Assembly (NCBI GenBank): GCA_018302335.1 | Contig: JAGVZT010000045.1 | Span: 1 to 32,342, forward strand | Source of the DNA: Candidatus Woesearchaeota archaeon | GTDB taxonomy: Archaea; Nanobdellota; Nanobdellia; Woesearchaeales; JAGVZT01 | Reading direction: 5' to 3' | DNA: 32,342 nt | Part shown: in pieces, positions 17,915 through 25,629 of the stretch | How the letters are laid out: each line of letters opens with the position of its first letter | Numbering within the stretch: position 1 is the first letter of the stretch | Notes under the pieces: generated by a model | Told to the model about the DNA's origin: nothing | Databases searched by the model: none | The model's input: the letters and a program-made list of their open reading frames with translations, nothing else | Program-made: the position numbers and the translations under genes

Positions 17915-17983
17915 CGGCCGCACTCCCGCAAGAGTTCCGGTTTGTCTCGCCGTCATGACGGATATGCTCCGCATCACGGCCGA
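17915..17983 (+). repeat. Dispersed intergenic element, copy 5
   Basis: It starts CGGCCGCACTCCCGC and ends ATGCTCCGCATCACGG, then CCGA. It lies between the 3' end of dphB and the promoter of the HerA-2 operon, both on the minus strand. Confidence 0.65.
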
Positions 17984-17991
17984 GTCCACGC

Positions 17992-18750
17992 TCAGCTTTC
18001 TCTGTGCGGTCGCCAGAGCCTGAGCGCGTCCTCCTCGTGGTGAGCCAGGGCGCCCGGTATGATAAGGCATCTTGGTTCCGGGTCGAGCGGAGTGCATTCG
18101 AGCTGCTCTGCGGTGCCGCAGACGATGCGCTGCTTTGTGGTCCCCAGCGCTGCGGCGGCCACGAGCTGGGTTCCCTGGCTGAGCAAAGTACGAATGGCCG
18201 GCAGGGAGCGGAGCGCGCGGACCGCCTCGGTCAGAGTCATGTATTGGTTCTGTCGCGGAGAGAGGTCAAAGAGCACGAGGGTATGGAGGCCGGCCTGCTG
18301 GTTGCGGAGAATCAGCTCCTCGATGCTCGGAGCGCCGCCGAAGGGGAGAGTGACCGTCCTGCCGAACTTGTACAGCGACAGGCCGGTCTCCGCGATGGCG
18401 GTGAAGACCGAGGCATGATGAAGAACATGAATCTCGACGTCGAGTTCCTTTGCGCGCGCGAGGAGGGCAAAATGGGTGGTCGCGGCGAGCGGGTCCCCCG
18501 GGACCAGGAGGGCAATCTCCTGCCGCAGCGCCGGGAGCAGAAGGAGCTGCTCTGCTTGCTCCTCGACGGCCTCGCGCAGCGCCTCCCCGACAGGACGCCC
18601 GAGAAGCTTGGCGTACTCCATCACCGAGGCTCCTGGCCGAGAGGTGTAGCTCTCCAGATAGACCTTCTCCGCCCTCTTCAGGACCTCGACTGCCCGAAGG
18701 GTGAGGTCCCGCGCATCGCCCAGGCCGCATCCGATGAGGAACAGCGCCAT
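17992..18750 (-). CDS. dphB: Diphthine synthase (DphB/Dph5)
   Basis: This cytoplasmic methyltransferase makes diphthine from the modified histidine of elongation factor 2, using S-adenosylmethionine; it is a step in diphthamide synthesis in archaea and eukaryotes. The 252 residues fit the family's length. Recognised segments are the N-terminal L-F-L-I-G-C-G-L-G-D, the cofactor-binding G-D-P-L-A-A-T-T-H at 85-93, and H-H-A-S-V-F-T-A-I-A-E-T-G-L-S-L-Y-K-F-G followed by T-V-T-L-P-F. The gene appears to be a single unit on the minus strand, with only a weak T-rich promoter candidate about 25 bp upstream. It is unrelated in function to the surface-protein genes around it and is a good taxonomic anchor for Archaea. 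Confidence 0.96.
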   Translation of the reverse strand: MALFLIGCGLGDARDLTLRAVEVLKRAEKVYLESYTSRPGASVMEYAKLLGRPVGEALREAVEEQAEQLLLLPALRQEIALLVPGDPLAATTHFALLARAKELDVEIHVLHHASVFTAIAETGLSLYKFGRTVTLPFGGAPSIEELILRNQQAGLHTLVLFDLSPRQNQYMTLTEAVRALRSLPAIRTLLSQGTQLVAAAALGTTKQRIVCGTAEQLECTPLDPEPRCLIIPGALAHHEEDALRLWRPHRES

Positions 18751-18880
18751 CGGTCAACAGAACCAGGCATAGCTACAAAAAGCTGTCGCAGGAAAGGCGC
18801 AGAACATGGCTCAAACCGACCAGAAACCATGCCGGACTCCCAAGATTGCCAATTGTGTCGCTTTAAAACTAGATACTCCA

Positions 18881-18900
18881 CTATAAAAATGTTTAAATAC
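18881..18900 (+). promoter_or_regulatory. Promoter candidate far upstream of ftsZ
   Basis: Two overlapping TATA-like strings, CTATAAAAAT and GTTTAAATAC, lie 280-300 bp upstream of ftsZ. No open reading frame follows before the nearer promoter at 19070, so they may drive an untranslated RNA or a long ftsZ leader. Confidence 0.45.
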
Positions 18901-18930
18901 TCTCTCTATCGTAGAAAGAAACAAGAATAA

Positions 18931-18966
18931 GGTTTAAACCCCTGGGTTGGCGCCCTCGGTTTAAAC
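18931..18966 (+). repeat. Paired GGTTTAAAC motifs upstream of ftsZ
   Basis: GGTTTAAAC occurs at 18931 and again at 18958, each centred on the 8-base palindrome GTTTAAAC, with 27 bp between starts. They sit just after the promoter at 18881-18900 and could be an operator pair. Confidence 0.4.
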
Positions 18967-19069
18967 AACTTGGCGTTTGAGTTGGCTTGTGTTGTCGGAG
19001 AGCTTCGGTGCGACCCCGATTGGCGTCGGTATCGCGCGCTCCTTCTGAGAAAAGTATAGACCCAGGAAG

Positions 19070-19079
19070 GATATAAAGT
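19070..19079 (+). promoter_or_regulatory. TATA box for ftsZ
   Basis: GATATAAAGT lies about 110 bp upstream of the chosen start. Transcription would start near 19100, giving a leader of about 80 nt. Confidence 0.55.
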
Positions 19080-19180
19080 TTTCGGTAGGTAAACCCCTAT
19101 ACCAAAAAACATCCATTGGGGAATATGCTTTTCAGCAAGTGACAGCGAAGACCGAACCGGAACCAGAGGGGGAGACAACC

Positions 19181-20251
19181 ATGGACTACCAGAAGGATTG
19201 GGCAAGCAACATCGACACATCGAAGCTGGACAACCTGGCCATCGGCCAGGCTAACATCAAGGTCATTGGTGTTGGCGGTGCAGGTAACAACATGGTGGAC
19301 TGGCTCTACCGCAAGGGGATCCAGGGCGCCGAGATTGTCGCCTGCAACACCGACCTGCAGCATCTCACGGTCACGGAGGCGGACCGGAAGTTCCTGCTCG
19401 GCAAGGACCTCACCAGGGGCCTTGGCTGCGGCGGGTTCCCGGAGAAGGGCGCCGAGGCAGCGAAGGAGACCCTTCAGGAAGTGAAGGAGGCGCTCCGCGA
19501 CGCGGACCTCGTCCTCGTCTGCGCGGGCATGGGAGGCGGTACCGGTACCGGCGCTGCCCCTGTGGTCGCGAAAGTCGCCAAGGAGTCGGGGGCCATCGTG
19601 CTCGGCACGGTCACGATGCCGTTCAAGATTGAGCGCGCACGTGTGGACAAGGCGGAGTTCGGCTTGCAGCAGCTGCGGCAGGTCTGCGACACCGTCATCG
19701 TGATTGATAACAACAGGCTCGTGGCCATCGCGGGCAACCTGCCCATCAAGCAGGCCTTCGCGGTCGCGAATGAGCTCATCAGCACGATGATCAAGGGCAT
19801 CGTCGAGACCATCGCAGTTCCCAGCCTGGTCAACCTGGACTACGCTGACGTGAAGGCCATCATGACCAATGGAGGCGTCGCCGCTATCGGCGTCGGCTCC
19901 AGTGACACCACCAACCGCGTGGAAGAGGCAGTGCGCGGCGCTCTCGAGAATCCCCTGCTGGACATCTCGTACAAAGGCGCCACCGGCGCGCTCATCCACA
20001 TCAGTGGCGGTCCGGACATGACCCTTGATGAAGTCAACCGGATTGGCGAGCTGGTCACGGAATCCCTGGACGAGGATGCGAATGTCATCTGGGGCGCGCG
20101 TGTCGCGGATGAACTGAAAGGCAAGCTCACGGTGATGACTATCATCACTGGCGTCAAGAGCCCATGGATCCTCGGTAAGGTGGACTATGCGCAGCCGAGC
20201 TACTCCCGTCAGGAGATTAGCGACGAGCTGGGCATAGAGATAGTCCGGTGA
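19181..20251 (+). CDS. ftsZ: Cell-division protein FtsZ
   Basis: FtsZ is the tubulin-like GTPase that forms the division ring. With the ATG at 19181 the protein has 356 residues. Seen motifs: G-V-G-G-A-G-N-N at 30-37, the tubulin/FtsZ signature GGGTGTG at 118-124, and the T7 catalytic loop N-L-D-Y-A-D at 218-223, so GTP binding and hydrolysis residues are intact. The start was chosen because AGGGGGAG lies about 8 nt upstream; the GTG at 19139 would add 14 residues without a good ribosome-binding site. The C-terminus (S-Y-S-R-Q-E-I-S-D-E-L-G-I) has no obvious long tail. It is transcribed alone, from its own TATA box to a strong hairpin terminator. It is probably FtsZ rather than CetZ, because the N-x-D-x-x-D loop and GGAGNN are canonical. 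Confidence 0.95.
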   Translation: MDYQKDWASNIDTSKLDNLAIGQANIKVIGVGGAGNNMVDWLYRKGIQGAEIVACNTDLQHLTVTEADRKFLLGKDLTRGLGCGGFPEKGAEAAKETLQEVKEALRDADLVLVCAGMGGGTGTGAAPVVAKVAKESGAIVLGTVTMPFKIERARVDKAEFGLQQLRQVCDTVIVIDNNRLVAIAGNLPIKQAFAVANELISTMIKGIVETIAVPSLVNLDYADVKAIMTNGGVAAIGVGSSDTTNRVEEAVRGALENPLLDISYKGATGALIHISGGPDMTLDEVNRIGELVTESLDEDANVIWGARVADELKGKLTVMTIITGVKSPWILGKVDYAQPSYSRQEISDELGIEIVR

Positions 20252-20267
20252 GGCGAGATGATTTGGA

Positions 20268-20293
20268 GCGGGGCGAAAGCCCCGCCCATTTTT
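20268..20293 (+). terminator. Terminator of ftsZ
   Basis: A perfect 7-bp stem, GCGGGGC and GCCCCGC, closes a GAAA tetraloop and is followed after three bases by TTTTT at 20289-20293. It begins 16 nt after the ftsZ stop. Confidence 0.8.
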
Positions 20294-20334
20294 CCCTCTC
20301 ACGAGAGTCACACTCACCTGTTCCGGTGGGACGT

Positions 20335-20457
20335 CTTCTCGGGCCTTCACTACAGTCTATCACCCCAACAAATGTGAAGGCCTGAAGAAATCTGCGCCCT
20401 GTCGTCGCCTAGCGCGTAAGCGGGGAGGCACGCGCCAGGGCGAGATTTCTCTTTTTT
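20335..20457 (+). ncRNA. Candidate structured RNA between ftsZ and the winged-helix gene
   Basis: Two hairpins follow one another. The first is a perfect 9-bp stem, GGCCTTCAC (20342-20350) with GTGAAGGCC (20374-20382), closing a 23-nt loop. The second is a 14-bp stem (20387-20401 with 20436-20449) with one bulged G, enclosing GCGCGT (20412-20417) paired with ACGCGC (20430-20435). It is followed directly by CTCTTTTTTT, as in a transcription terminator on the plus strand. No promoter was identified and no known RNA family was recognised. Alternatively it is only a second terminator or a folded DNA site. Confidence 0.4.
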
Positions 20458-20514
20458 TATGCAGCCGTCCTGGCTGTAATCTGAATGCCATCCGGACGGA
20501 GAAAGTCTCCCTCT

Positions 20515-20580
20515 CGGCCGCACTGCCGGGCACTTTTCACGTGATCTCGCAGATATTCCGGAAATTGCAGCGCGGCCGGC
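20515..20580 (+). repeat. Dispersed intergenic element, copy 6
   Basis: It starts CGGCCGCACTGCCGGGCACT, almost identical for the first 22 bases to the copy at 30983, and ends GCGCGGCCGGC. The right end leads straight into another stretch ending in GCGGCCGA at 20656, which may be a decayed second copy. Confidence 0.65.
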
Positions 20581-20622
20581 TGTCTCCCGCCTCCAACGCC
20601 TATCCGAACTGAACAGATTGTA

Positions 20623-20644
20623 CTGACAGAGCGGATACTGTCAG
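20623..20644. repeat. Short perfect inverted repeat
   Basis: CTGACAG (20623-20629) and CTGTCAG (20638-20644) can pair around an 8-base loop. It lies 33 bp past the stop of the minus-strand winged-helix gene and may help end its transcript, although no T-run follows. Confidence 0.35.
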
Positions 20645-20676
20645 GATTGCGGCCGAAAAACATTCCGGCTCAGCGT

Positions 20677-20949
20677 TCACAGCGAGCCCTTGATGTTCTG
20701 GATGAAATCGGCGACCTTCTGGCCGCGCGAGGTGAGGGCGAGCAGCTTCAGCCGGCCCTGCTTCTTGAAGGTGACGAGGCCAGCCTCCTGCATCTGCTGG
20801 ATGACCTTGACAACATGGGAATAGGTGCAGTCAATCTCCTTGGCGAGAGACGACGCGTACACCTCGCCCTTGGGACTGCGCAGCCCCAAGAGAAGCAACG
20901 CGGGCTTCTCGCGGAAAAACACGTTGAAAATATCCGTCTCGCCAGCCAT
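20677..20949 (-). CDS. Winged-helix DNA-binding protein
   Basis: The 90-residue protein is a single winged-helix domain: L-L-L-L-G-L-R-S-P-K-G-E-V-Y-A-S-S-L-A-K-E (helices 1-2), T-Y-S-H-V-V-K-V-I-Q-Q-M-Q-E-A-G-L-V (recognition helix) and T-F-K-K-Q-G-R (wing). It is closest in character to small archaeal MarR-like regulators. ATG 20949 has AAGGGTGAGAG directly upstream on the minus strand. The gene stands alone, with TATA-like strings at about 21083-21092 and 21145-21155, so a leader of 100 nt or more is likely. The target is unknown. Confidence 0.85.
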   Translation of the reverse strand: MAGETDIFNVFFREKPALLLLGLRSPKGEVYASSLAKEIDCTYSHVVKVIQQMQEAGLVTFKKQGRLKLLALTSRGQKVADFIQNIKGSL

Positions 20950-21170
20950 TCTCTCACCCTTTCCCCGTATGAAGATACCTCTATCCCCTGAATGAATGTG
21001 TTTCCCGCAGCAGCGCCCTCAAAGCCCCTCTTCGGCGCAAGGTGGGATGCTCGCGAGTGTCTCGGTAATCACTGAATCCATATTTAAGTGTTATGATATT
21101 GGAAATACTCTTTCGCATACATTATGTTCTAAACTATGTTTTTTATTTAAATGTTTCGAGAGATAAGGTC

Positions 21171-21201
21171 GATAGCGTCGCTACGCGAGGATGATGCTAT
21201 C
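21171..21201 (-). terminator. Hairpin after the 1211-residue surface protein gene
   Basis: GATAGC and GCTATC pair across 31 bp, with an inner TCGC/GCGA stem on the minus strand. It lies just past the stop at 21213. There is no strong T-run, so termination is only probable. Confidence 0.4.
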
Positions 21202-21212
21202 CTACGGAAAGC

Positions 21213-24200
21213 TCAGAGCTTCCTGAGCACATCCAGGAAGGGTGCCACGCGGCCAGCCATCGCGAGTCGCTGACGGGGGGGCAGCTTTCTGTAGAGGGCC
21301 TGCAGCTTCCTGTAAGAACGTGCAGCTGCAGCGCGATCTCCCCGCTGCACTGCTTCCCGGATGCTCCGGATGGCCTGCTCGGCATCGAGCGTCAGGAGCC
21401 TGTCGAAGAGTTCCTTGCTCTGCGCGTGCATCTTGGCCTTGGTCTCCCCTCCCAGGGCCACGTAGACTCTGCTGACCTGTCTGTACGCCTCTCTCGCTTT
21501 CGCCGCATCGCCGAGCGCGAGTCCACGGTATGCCTCAGAGATGAGGCCTTCCGCCCAGGCTCCGTTGATGCCTGAGCATATGTCGGTCATGACGCCCCGA
21601 AGCTCATCCTGATGGACAGCTGGCACTGAAGGATAGAGCGCACTCAGTTCTCGGTAGAGCTCCTTTGCGCGTTGATGATTTCTGGCACGCACCGCATGCT
21701 CTGCCTCCCCGAGGAGCTCATCGACCTGGCTGAGAACCTTTTTTGTGACTCCCCGACGCTGCAGTGCCTCGGTGAGCGCCTGGGGAAGGATGCGCGGCCG
21801 GGATGAGCTGGCCCTTCGTCCGGGAGAGAATCCGCTGGCGACCACGAAGACGCTCGCGCCCCCCACGATGACAAGCACGGCAAGGAAGGCAAGCCCTCCT
21901 CCCCCGGGAACGAGGCTGGCGATGGCGAAGCCGGTCGGCAAGCGGGAACTCCCCGATGCGGCGTCAAGAAGAGCATCCTCCAGCACCACCGCTGAGATGT
22001 CCCTCACCCGCTCGAGCGGCACTTCCTTCTTGAAGTAGTAGATAAGCTCTCCATCCTCGGTGGGATAGAGGCGGATGAGGGGGTCGTCCTCGAGCACCTG
22101 GTAGTTGCCCACGAATGCAAGCTCGCTCGCACTCGCGGCGAGGGATTTCGGGATGTGCTCCAGGAAGATGCTGGCCCTGGACAGGGTGCTGGCGTTCCCG
22201 AAGCTGAGGCGTCTGCGCAGCAGGGTGATGTTCCTCAGCTCGCCGCTGAGGAAGGCTGTCTCCACGCGATAGGCTGTCGTGGTGATGGTCACGTCGGACT
22301 GGAGCTCGCCGAGCGCTTCAGTAATCCGCACGATGTCACCTTCGCCGCTTCCCCTGAAGGCAAGATAGGACTGTAGCGTCTCCCGGACGCTCTCGGAAAG
22401 CTCGTACTTCACGAATTCGTCGCGCTGCAGGATGCTCGCCGACACGAGAGTTTCCTTCTCGATGGCCTCGATAGAGGGGGCGAACTGGCTGTCGAACCGC
22501 TGCAGGTCAGCCTCGCTCTCGACGATGACGAGCGGGTCGAGGGTGTTGCGGTACTCGTTGCGGATGCGGATGAGCTCGGTCTTCTGGCTGTCAAGGCCGG
22601 CTGCGACTCCGAGAATGGATGCGACCTCTCCCTCGTCAGGAGAGAGTCTCCGCGCTCCCTCGATTGCCGCCTCGATGCGCTCCATGGCGACCAAGATTCT
22701 CTCCGTTCCGCGGAGCGAGGCGCCAACCTCCGTTATCCCTCCGGATGCGTAGGTAAAACTCAGGTCTCCGCTTTCCGCTGCGTGACCTGCGCTGTCCTCG
22801 CATGCCACCTTCCAGTAATAGGTGCCCTGGGTGAGATTCTGCGAGGAGAGCACATGGGTGAATCGGGCGGTGCCCTCTGCGGGCGGAAGGACGATGTCAT
22901 CTCTTTCAGCCGCCCACCAGCCCGCGTAGGGGCTGAAGAATAGAGTGCACCGCACCGTGGATGCGTCCTGCACTCCGAACGTCAGGCTGAGGTCCCCGCC
23001 AAGGATTCCCCCATGCACGGGAGAGATTGCCGTCACGACAGGAGGCTGCCCGTCCAGTATCTTCGGAGAGAGCCGTATGGTGAGCGAAAGGTTCCCTGAC
23101 AGCTCAATCGTGCCAAAGTAGGGGTCGTACCCGTCCTTGCTCACCAGGACGAAGTGTTGCCCTCCAGGAAGGAGAATGGCGGCAATTCCCGCCGTGTCCG
23201 CGAGAGCGGAGTGGTTTCCGGTCTCGGCCAGCGCTCCGGGAAGCAGGAGGGAGGTGGCGTTGTCGAAGACGATGAATTGCAGGGCATGCCATGCCTGTGG
23301 CTGGACTTGCAGCTGGCAGGTCGCCTGCCCTGAGGTGTCCTGCACTCTCAGAGTGACCGGAACTCCCGCGCTCAGGAAGGCATAGGATGCGCTTTGCCCC
23401 AGCGCGTCGGTGATGGTGTCTCCGTTGAAGTCCCAGCTATACGAGACCCCACCGGCCGCGTTGATGGCTGACCCTGAGTACGGTTCCGAAACGCCCAGTC
23501 GAGGCTGCTGAGAGCCGTTGATGGAGCAGGCCAGCGCGCTTCCCACGGTAAACACAGCGGCAGAGTTCCTCTGCAGCTCCAGGAAGGTCAGTGTGCCCGA
23601 GAGAGTGTACGTGCCAGAAGTGCTGAGAAACACACCCGGGGGCGAGACGCTCGGGCCGGCGGTGTACGTATAGTTGTAGTAGAGTTGCCCGTCCCTGGTG
23701 ATGAGAAGGTTCACTTTCCCGCCGCTCGTGGCGTTCACCAGAATATCGAGCGGCTCTCCGGGCTGGTACGCGGGCTTGTCGGTCCCCAGCTGAAGAAGCA
23801 GGTCGTCCTGGGTCATAGCGAGCCTGGTGATTTTTCCCTGCGGAGAGAGAGACGACCTGCCCGCCTGGTCCGTGCAGTTTGCCTGGAAGGTGTGGTTTCC
23901 TGCTGACACGAGCGCGGGGGTCCGGTACCAGCCCGATAGGGGGAGGGAGAACGCAAAAGCCTGGCTCCCGTCCATGCTCAGCGCACACTGCATGCCGCTT
24001 GCATCGATCGCCGAGATGTTGAATGTCACACTTTCCACGGTGGTGTTGAGCCACGGCACCGGCTCCGAGAACGCAACGAAAGGAGCGGTGAGGTCAATGC
24101 CGAGCGAGCGGAGAGAGGTGGTGTTGGCATTGCCGCCGGTGTCCGCGCATCCCACGCGCCAGCTGTGCCACCCTTCGTCAAGAGAGGCGTTCAGAGCAAT

Positions 24201-24848
24201 CACCCCCACACCGGGCGTGAGCACGCTCGTCACTGGGACGTCATCGGAGAACAGGGTGCAATTCGCCAGAGCGGCATCATCCGAAGCATTGACAAGGAAC
24301 GACACCAGGCCCTGCGCGGACACTGTTCCGTTTGCCGGGGCCACGGCTGACACAGAGGGCGGGAGGACATCGAGCATGGTAAAATTGACATGCCCTGTGC
24401 TGTTCTCCACTGGCGCGGCTGCGCATCGGGCCTGCCAGGAGTGCTGTCCGGGTGGAACGTATGCAGTGTAGTTGACGGTTTCGGAGCTGTTGATAGCCAG
24501 TGCTCCCGAGAGGGGCTGGTCATCCAGCGAGAGGTTGCAGAGAGCCACGCTGGTGTTGTGCTCCACCTGGAACCTGAACGTCACGAGCGAAGCGCTGAGC
24601 GACTGGCCCTCGACGGGCCAGAGCGGGGAAAGGCCGAGGTAGACACTGTCCGCTGCGCCAGCAAGGGCGAGGAGCAGCAGCGCGGCCATAACGGGAGCAA
24701 GGTGGCGGGCGGCGTTGCACAAAGAGCGACGGGAGAGACCGGCCGCGCTGTTGAGGATACTCGGCATTCCTGCGAGACAGCTCGGATATCGTGCGGCAAT
24801 GCGGCCAAGGGATGTTGACTTTCTACAGGATCGGCGGGCCCGGCTCAT
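21213..24848 (-). CDS. Large surface protein with PKD-like domain, membrane anchor and cytoplasmic helical repeats
   Basis: The ATG at 24848 overlaps the stop of the preceding RHH gene (ATGA), giving 1211 residues. A longer in-frame extension upstream is only a shadow of the RHH genes. After a basic N-terminus, a hydrophobic signal lies at about 50-66. The outside part holds several Ig-like domains, a PKD-like domain at about 467-510 (Y-S-W-D-F-N-G-D, then A-G-V-P-V-T-L-R-V), a carboxypeptidase-regulatory-like domain at about 526-600, another Ig-like domain and a mainly helical region at about 700-900. A transmembrane helix lies at about 980-1006. The cytoplasmic tail (about 1030-1211) has three helical repeats of the form G-D-x-x-x-A-R-x-x-Y-R-x-L-x-x-L-Y-x-x-L-P, resembling TPRs and the C-terminal module of both HerA proteins. 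It may be a receptor or anchor working with those ATPases. Confidence 0.88.
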   Translation of the reverse strand: MSRARRSCRKSTSLGRIAARYPSCLAGMPSILNSAAGLSRRSLCNAARHLAPVMAALLLLALAGAADSVYLGLSPLWPVEGQSLSASLVTFRFQVEHNTSVALCNLSLDDQPLSGALAINSSETVNYTAYVPPGQHSWQARCAAAPVENSTGHVNFTMLDVLPPSVSAVAPANGTVSAQGLVSFLVNASDDAALANCTLFSDDVPVTSVLTPGVGVIALNASLDEGWHSWRVGCADTGGNANTTSLRSLGIDLTAPFVAFSEPVPWLNTTVESVTFNISAIDASGMQCALSMDGSQAFAFSLPLSGWYRTPALVSAGNHTFQANCTDQAGRSSLSPQGKITRLAMTQDDLLLQLGTDKPAYQPGEPLDILVNATSGGKVNLLITRDGQLYYNYTYTAGPSVSPPGVFLSTSGTYTLSGTLTFLELQRNSAAVFTVGSALACSINGSQQPRLGVSEPYSGSAINAAGGVSYSWDFNGDTITDALGQSASYAFLSAGVPVTLRVQDTSGQATCQLQVQPQAWHALQFIVFDNATSLLLPGALAETGNHSALADTAGIAAILLPGGQHFVLVSKDGYDPYFGTIELSGNLSLTIRLSPKILDGQPPVVTAISPVHGGILGGDLSLTFGVQDASTVRCTLFFSPYAGWWAAERDDIVLPPAEGTARFTHVLSSQNLTQGTYYWKVACEDSAGHAAESGDLSFTYASGGITEVGASLRGTERILVAMERIEAAIEGARRLSPDEGEVASILGVAAGLDSQKTELIRIRNEYRNTLDPLVIVESEADLQRFDSQFAPSIEAIEKETLVSASILQRDEFVKYELSESVRETLQSYLAFRGSGEGDIVRITEALGELQSDVTITTTAYRVETAFLSGELRNITLLRRRLSFGNASTLSRASIFLEHIPKSLAASASELAFVGNYQVLEDDPLIRLYPTEDGELIYYFKKEVPLERVRDISAVVLEDALLDAASGSSRLPTGFAIASLVPGGGGLAFLAVLVIVGGASVFVVASGFSPGRRASSSRPRILPQALTEALQRRGVTKKVLSQVDELLGEAEHAVRARNHQRAKELYRELSALYPSVPAVHQDELRGVMTDICSGINGAWAEGLISEAYRGLALGDAAKAREAYRQVSRVYVALGGETKAKMHAQSKELFDRLLTLDAEQAIRSIREAVQRGDRAAAARSYRKLQALYRKLPPRQRLAMAGRVAPFLDVLRKL

Positions 24849-25072
24849 CGGCTTCCCTCCACTGCCTGCTTGAGTATCCTCATCTCCTGCTTCAGCTCCA
24901 CGCGCATCCGGTCCAACTCGTAGAGAAGAGGCTGCTCGTCGCGATGCCAGCGCTGCCTGATGATATCGCGCAGGGCCTCGCTCACGTCGAGATAGCGCCT
25001 CCGCTCGGCGAGCTTTCGCAGCTCTCGCGCCATCTCCGAGGGCAGCCTGATGGAGACGAGGACCTCGGTCAT
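24845..25072 (-). CDS. RHH regulator 2 with coiled-coil tail
   Basis: The 75-residue protein begins M-T-E-V-L-V-S-I-R-L-P-S-E-M-A-R-E-L-R-K-L-A, then Y-L-D-V-S-E-A-L-R-D-I-I-R-Q: the strand-helix-helix pattern of an RHH repressor. The last 30 residues form a short heptad helix (Y-E-L-D-R-M-R-V-E-L-K-Q-E-M-R-I-L), which could give tetramers or a partner contact. The start overlaps the stop of RHH 1 and its own stop overlaps the start of the surface-protein gene, each by ATGA, so the three genes are translated as a coupled unit. Confidence 0.88.
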   Translation of the reverse strand: MTEVLVSIRLPSEMARELRKLAERRRYLDVSEALRDIIRQRWHRDEQPLLYELDRMRVELKQEMRILKQAVEGSR

Positions 25073-25215
25073 GCTCCCTCCCTCCCGAGATGCTCACGCA
25101 CGAAATCCCGGATGGCCTCAGCTCTTGACTTGTAGCGCCCGTTCTCGACGAGCGAATCCAGCCAGGCGACCATCGCCCGGGACAGCCGGACATTGAGAAC
25201 CTCCACTGATTCCAT
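25069..25215 (-). CDS. RHH regulator 1
   Basis: Starting from the ATG at 25215 the protein has 48 residues: M-E-S-V-E-V-L-N-V-R-L-S-R-A-M-V-A-W-L-D-S-L-V, then Y-K-S-R-A-E-A-I-R-D-F-V-R-E-H-L, a minimal RHH fold. The ORF runs further upstream, but that part crosses the promoter and has a non-RHH composition, so the internal ATG is preferred. It heads a three-gene operon and probably represses it together with RHH 2, binding the repeated TGTAT motifs found in the leader. Confidence 0.85.
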   Translation of the reverse strand: MESVEVLNVRLSRAMVAWLDSLVENGRYKSRAEAIRDFVREHLGREGA

Positions 25216-25233
25216 GCTGGCACTGTGGAAAGT

Positions 25234-25277
25234 TGTATACTGGTGTTTGTTCTGTATGTGTTGTGTACTTTGTATGT
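25234..25277. promoter_or_regulatory. Candidate operator: TGTAT-type direct repeats
   Basis: TGTATAC at 25234, TGTATGT at 25253 and TGTATGT at 25271 are spaced 19 and 18 bp apart, close to two helical turns. They lie between the TATA box and the ATG of the RHH operon, where a repressor would block transcription. Similar strings occur upstream at 25305 (TGTACATA), 25387 (TGTATCC) and 25399 (TGTATGC). Confidence 0.5.
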
Positions 25278-25290
25278 AATGCACAACCAG

Positions 25291-25300
25291 TTTATAAATA
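25291..25300 (-). promoter_or_regulatory. TATA box of the RHH/surface-protein operon
   Basis: On the minus strand TATTTATAAA lies 75-85 bp upstream of the RHH 1 start, predicting a transcript start near 25270 and a leader of about 55 nt. Confidence 0.65.
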
Positions 25301-25323
25301 TTTCTGTACATATCTGTGTTCAA

Positions 25324-25629
25324 TCCTGTAGTCCAAATTGTCTGGAGTTAGTCCCTGAATGAAATAAACCAGATTAGTATATGCATTGTATCCTTTTTGT
25401 ATGCTCAAATTGTGGAGATGTGATGGCCAGGATTCTTGACCCCCTTCAGCACTATCAGACGTAGGGCGTCATATTGCGTGATTATAAGCGGTAATAGCTT
25501 ATGAAAAACACAAATAATCGGTTATCACGACCAATACCCTGACAAACTCGTCTCTCCTGCCTCATCCAGGCTGCATTTCCCCCTGAGGGGGTGATCGTAC
25601 CCCCGCACACAGCGCGGATAATCATCCTT
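25324..25629. other. AT-rich intergenic region between divergent operons
   Basis: No coding region was supported here. It holds extra TGTAT-type strings at 25387 and 25399, an inverted repeat ATAAGC (25484-25489) with GCTTAT (25497-25502), and a hairpin CCCCC-TGA-GGGGG at 25579-25591. It is clearly lower in GC than the flanking genes and probably carries control sites for both directions. Confidence 0.45.

Noticed and set aside
14627-18043. Plus-strand open frame of 1138 codons
   Set aside because: It runs antisense to HerA-2 and the helical gene; its composition (Leu/Arg/His/Glu-rich, no domain) is that of a GC-rich shadow frame, while the minus strand carries Walker motifs and a signal peptide.
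18004-18930. Plus-strand 308-codon frame
   Set aside because: Antisense to dphB, whose minus-strand motifs are unambiguous.
20387-20449. Possible tRNA in the post-ftsZ hairpin
   Set aside because: There is no T-loop consensus (GTTCRANTC) and no cloverleaf, only stacked stems.
20457-20663. Minus-strand 68-codon frame
   Set aside because: It lies over dispersed element copy 6 and has no ribosome-binding site or motif.
24849-25286. Upstream extension of the 1211-residue surface protein
   Set aside because: The extra residues lie over two RHH genes in another frame and lack protein-like features; the ATGA-coupled ATG at 24848 is better.
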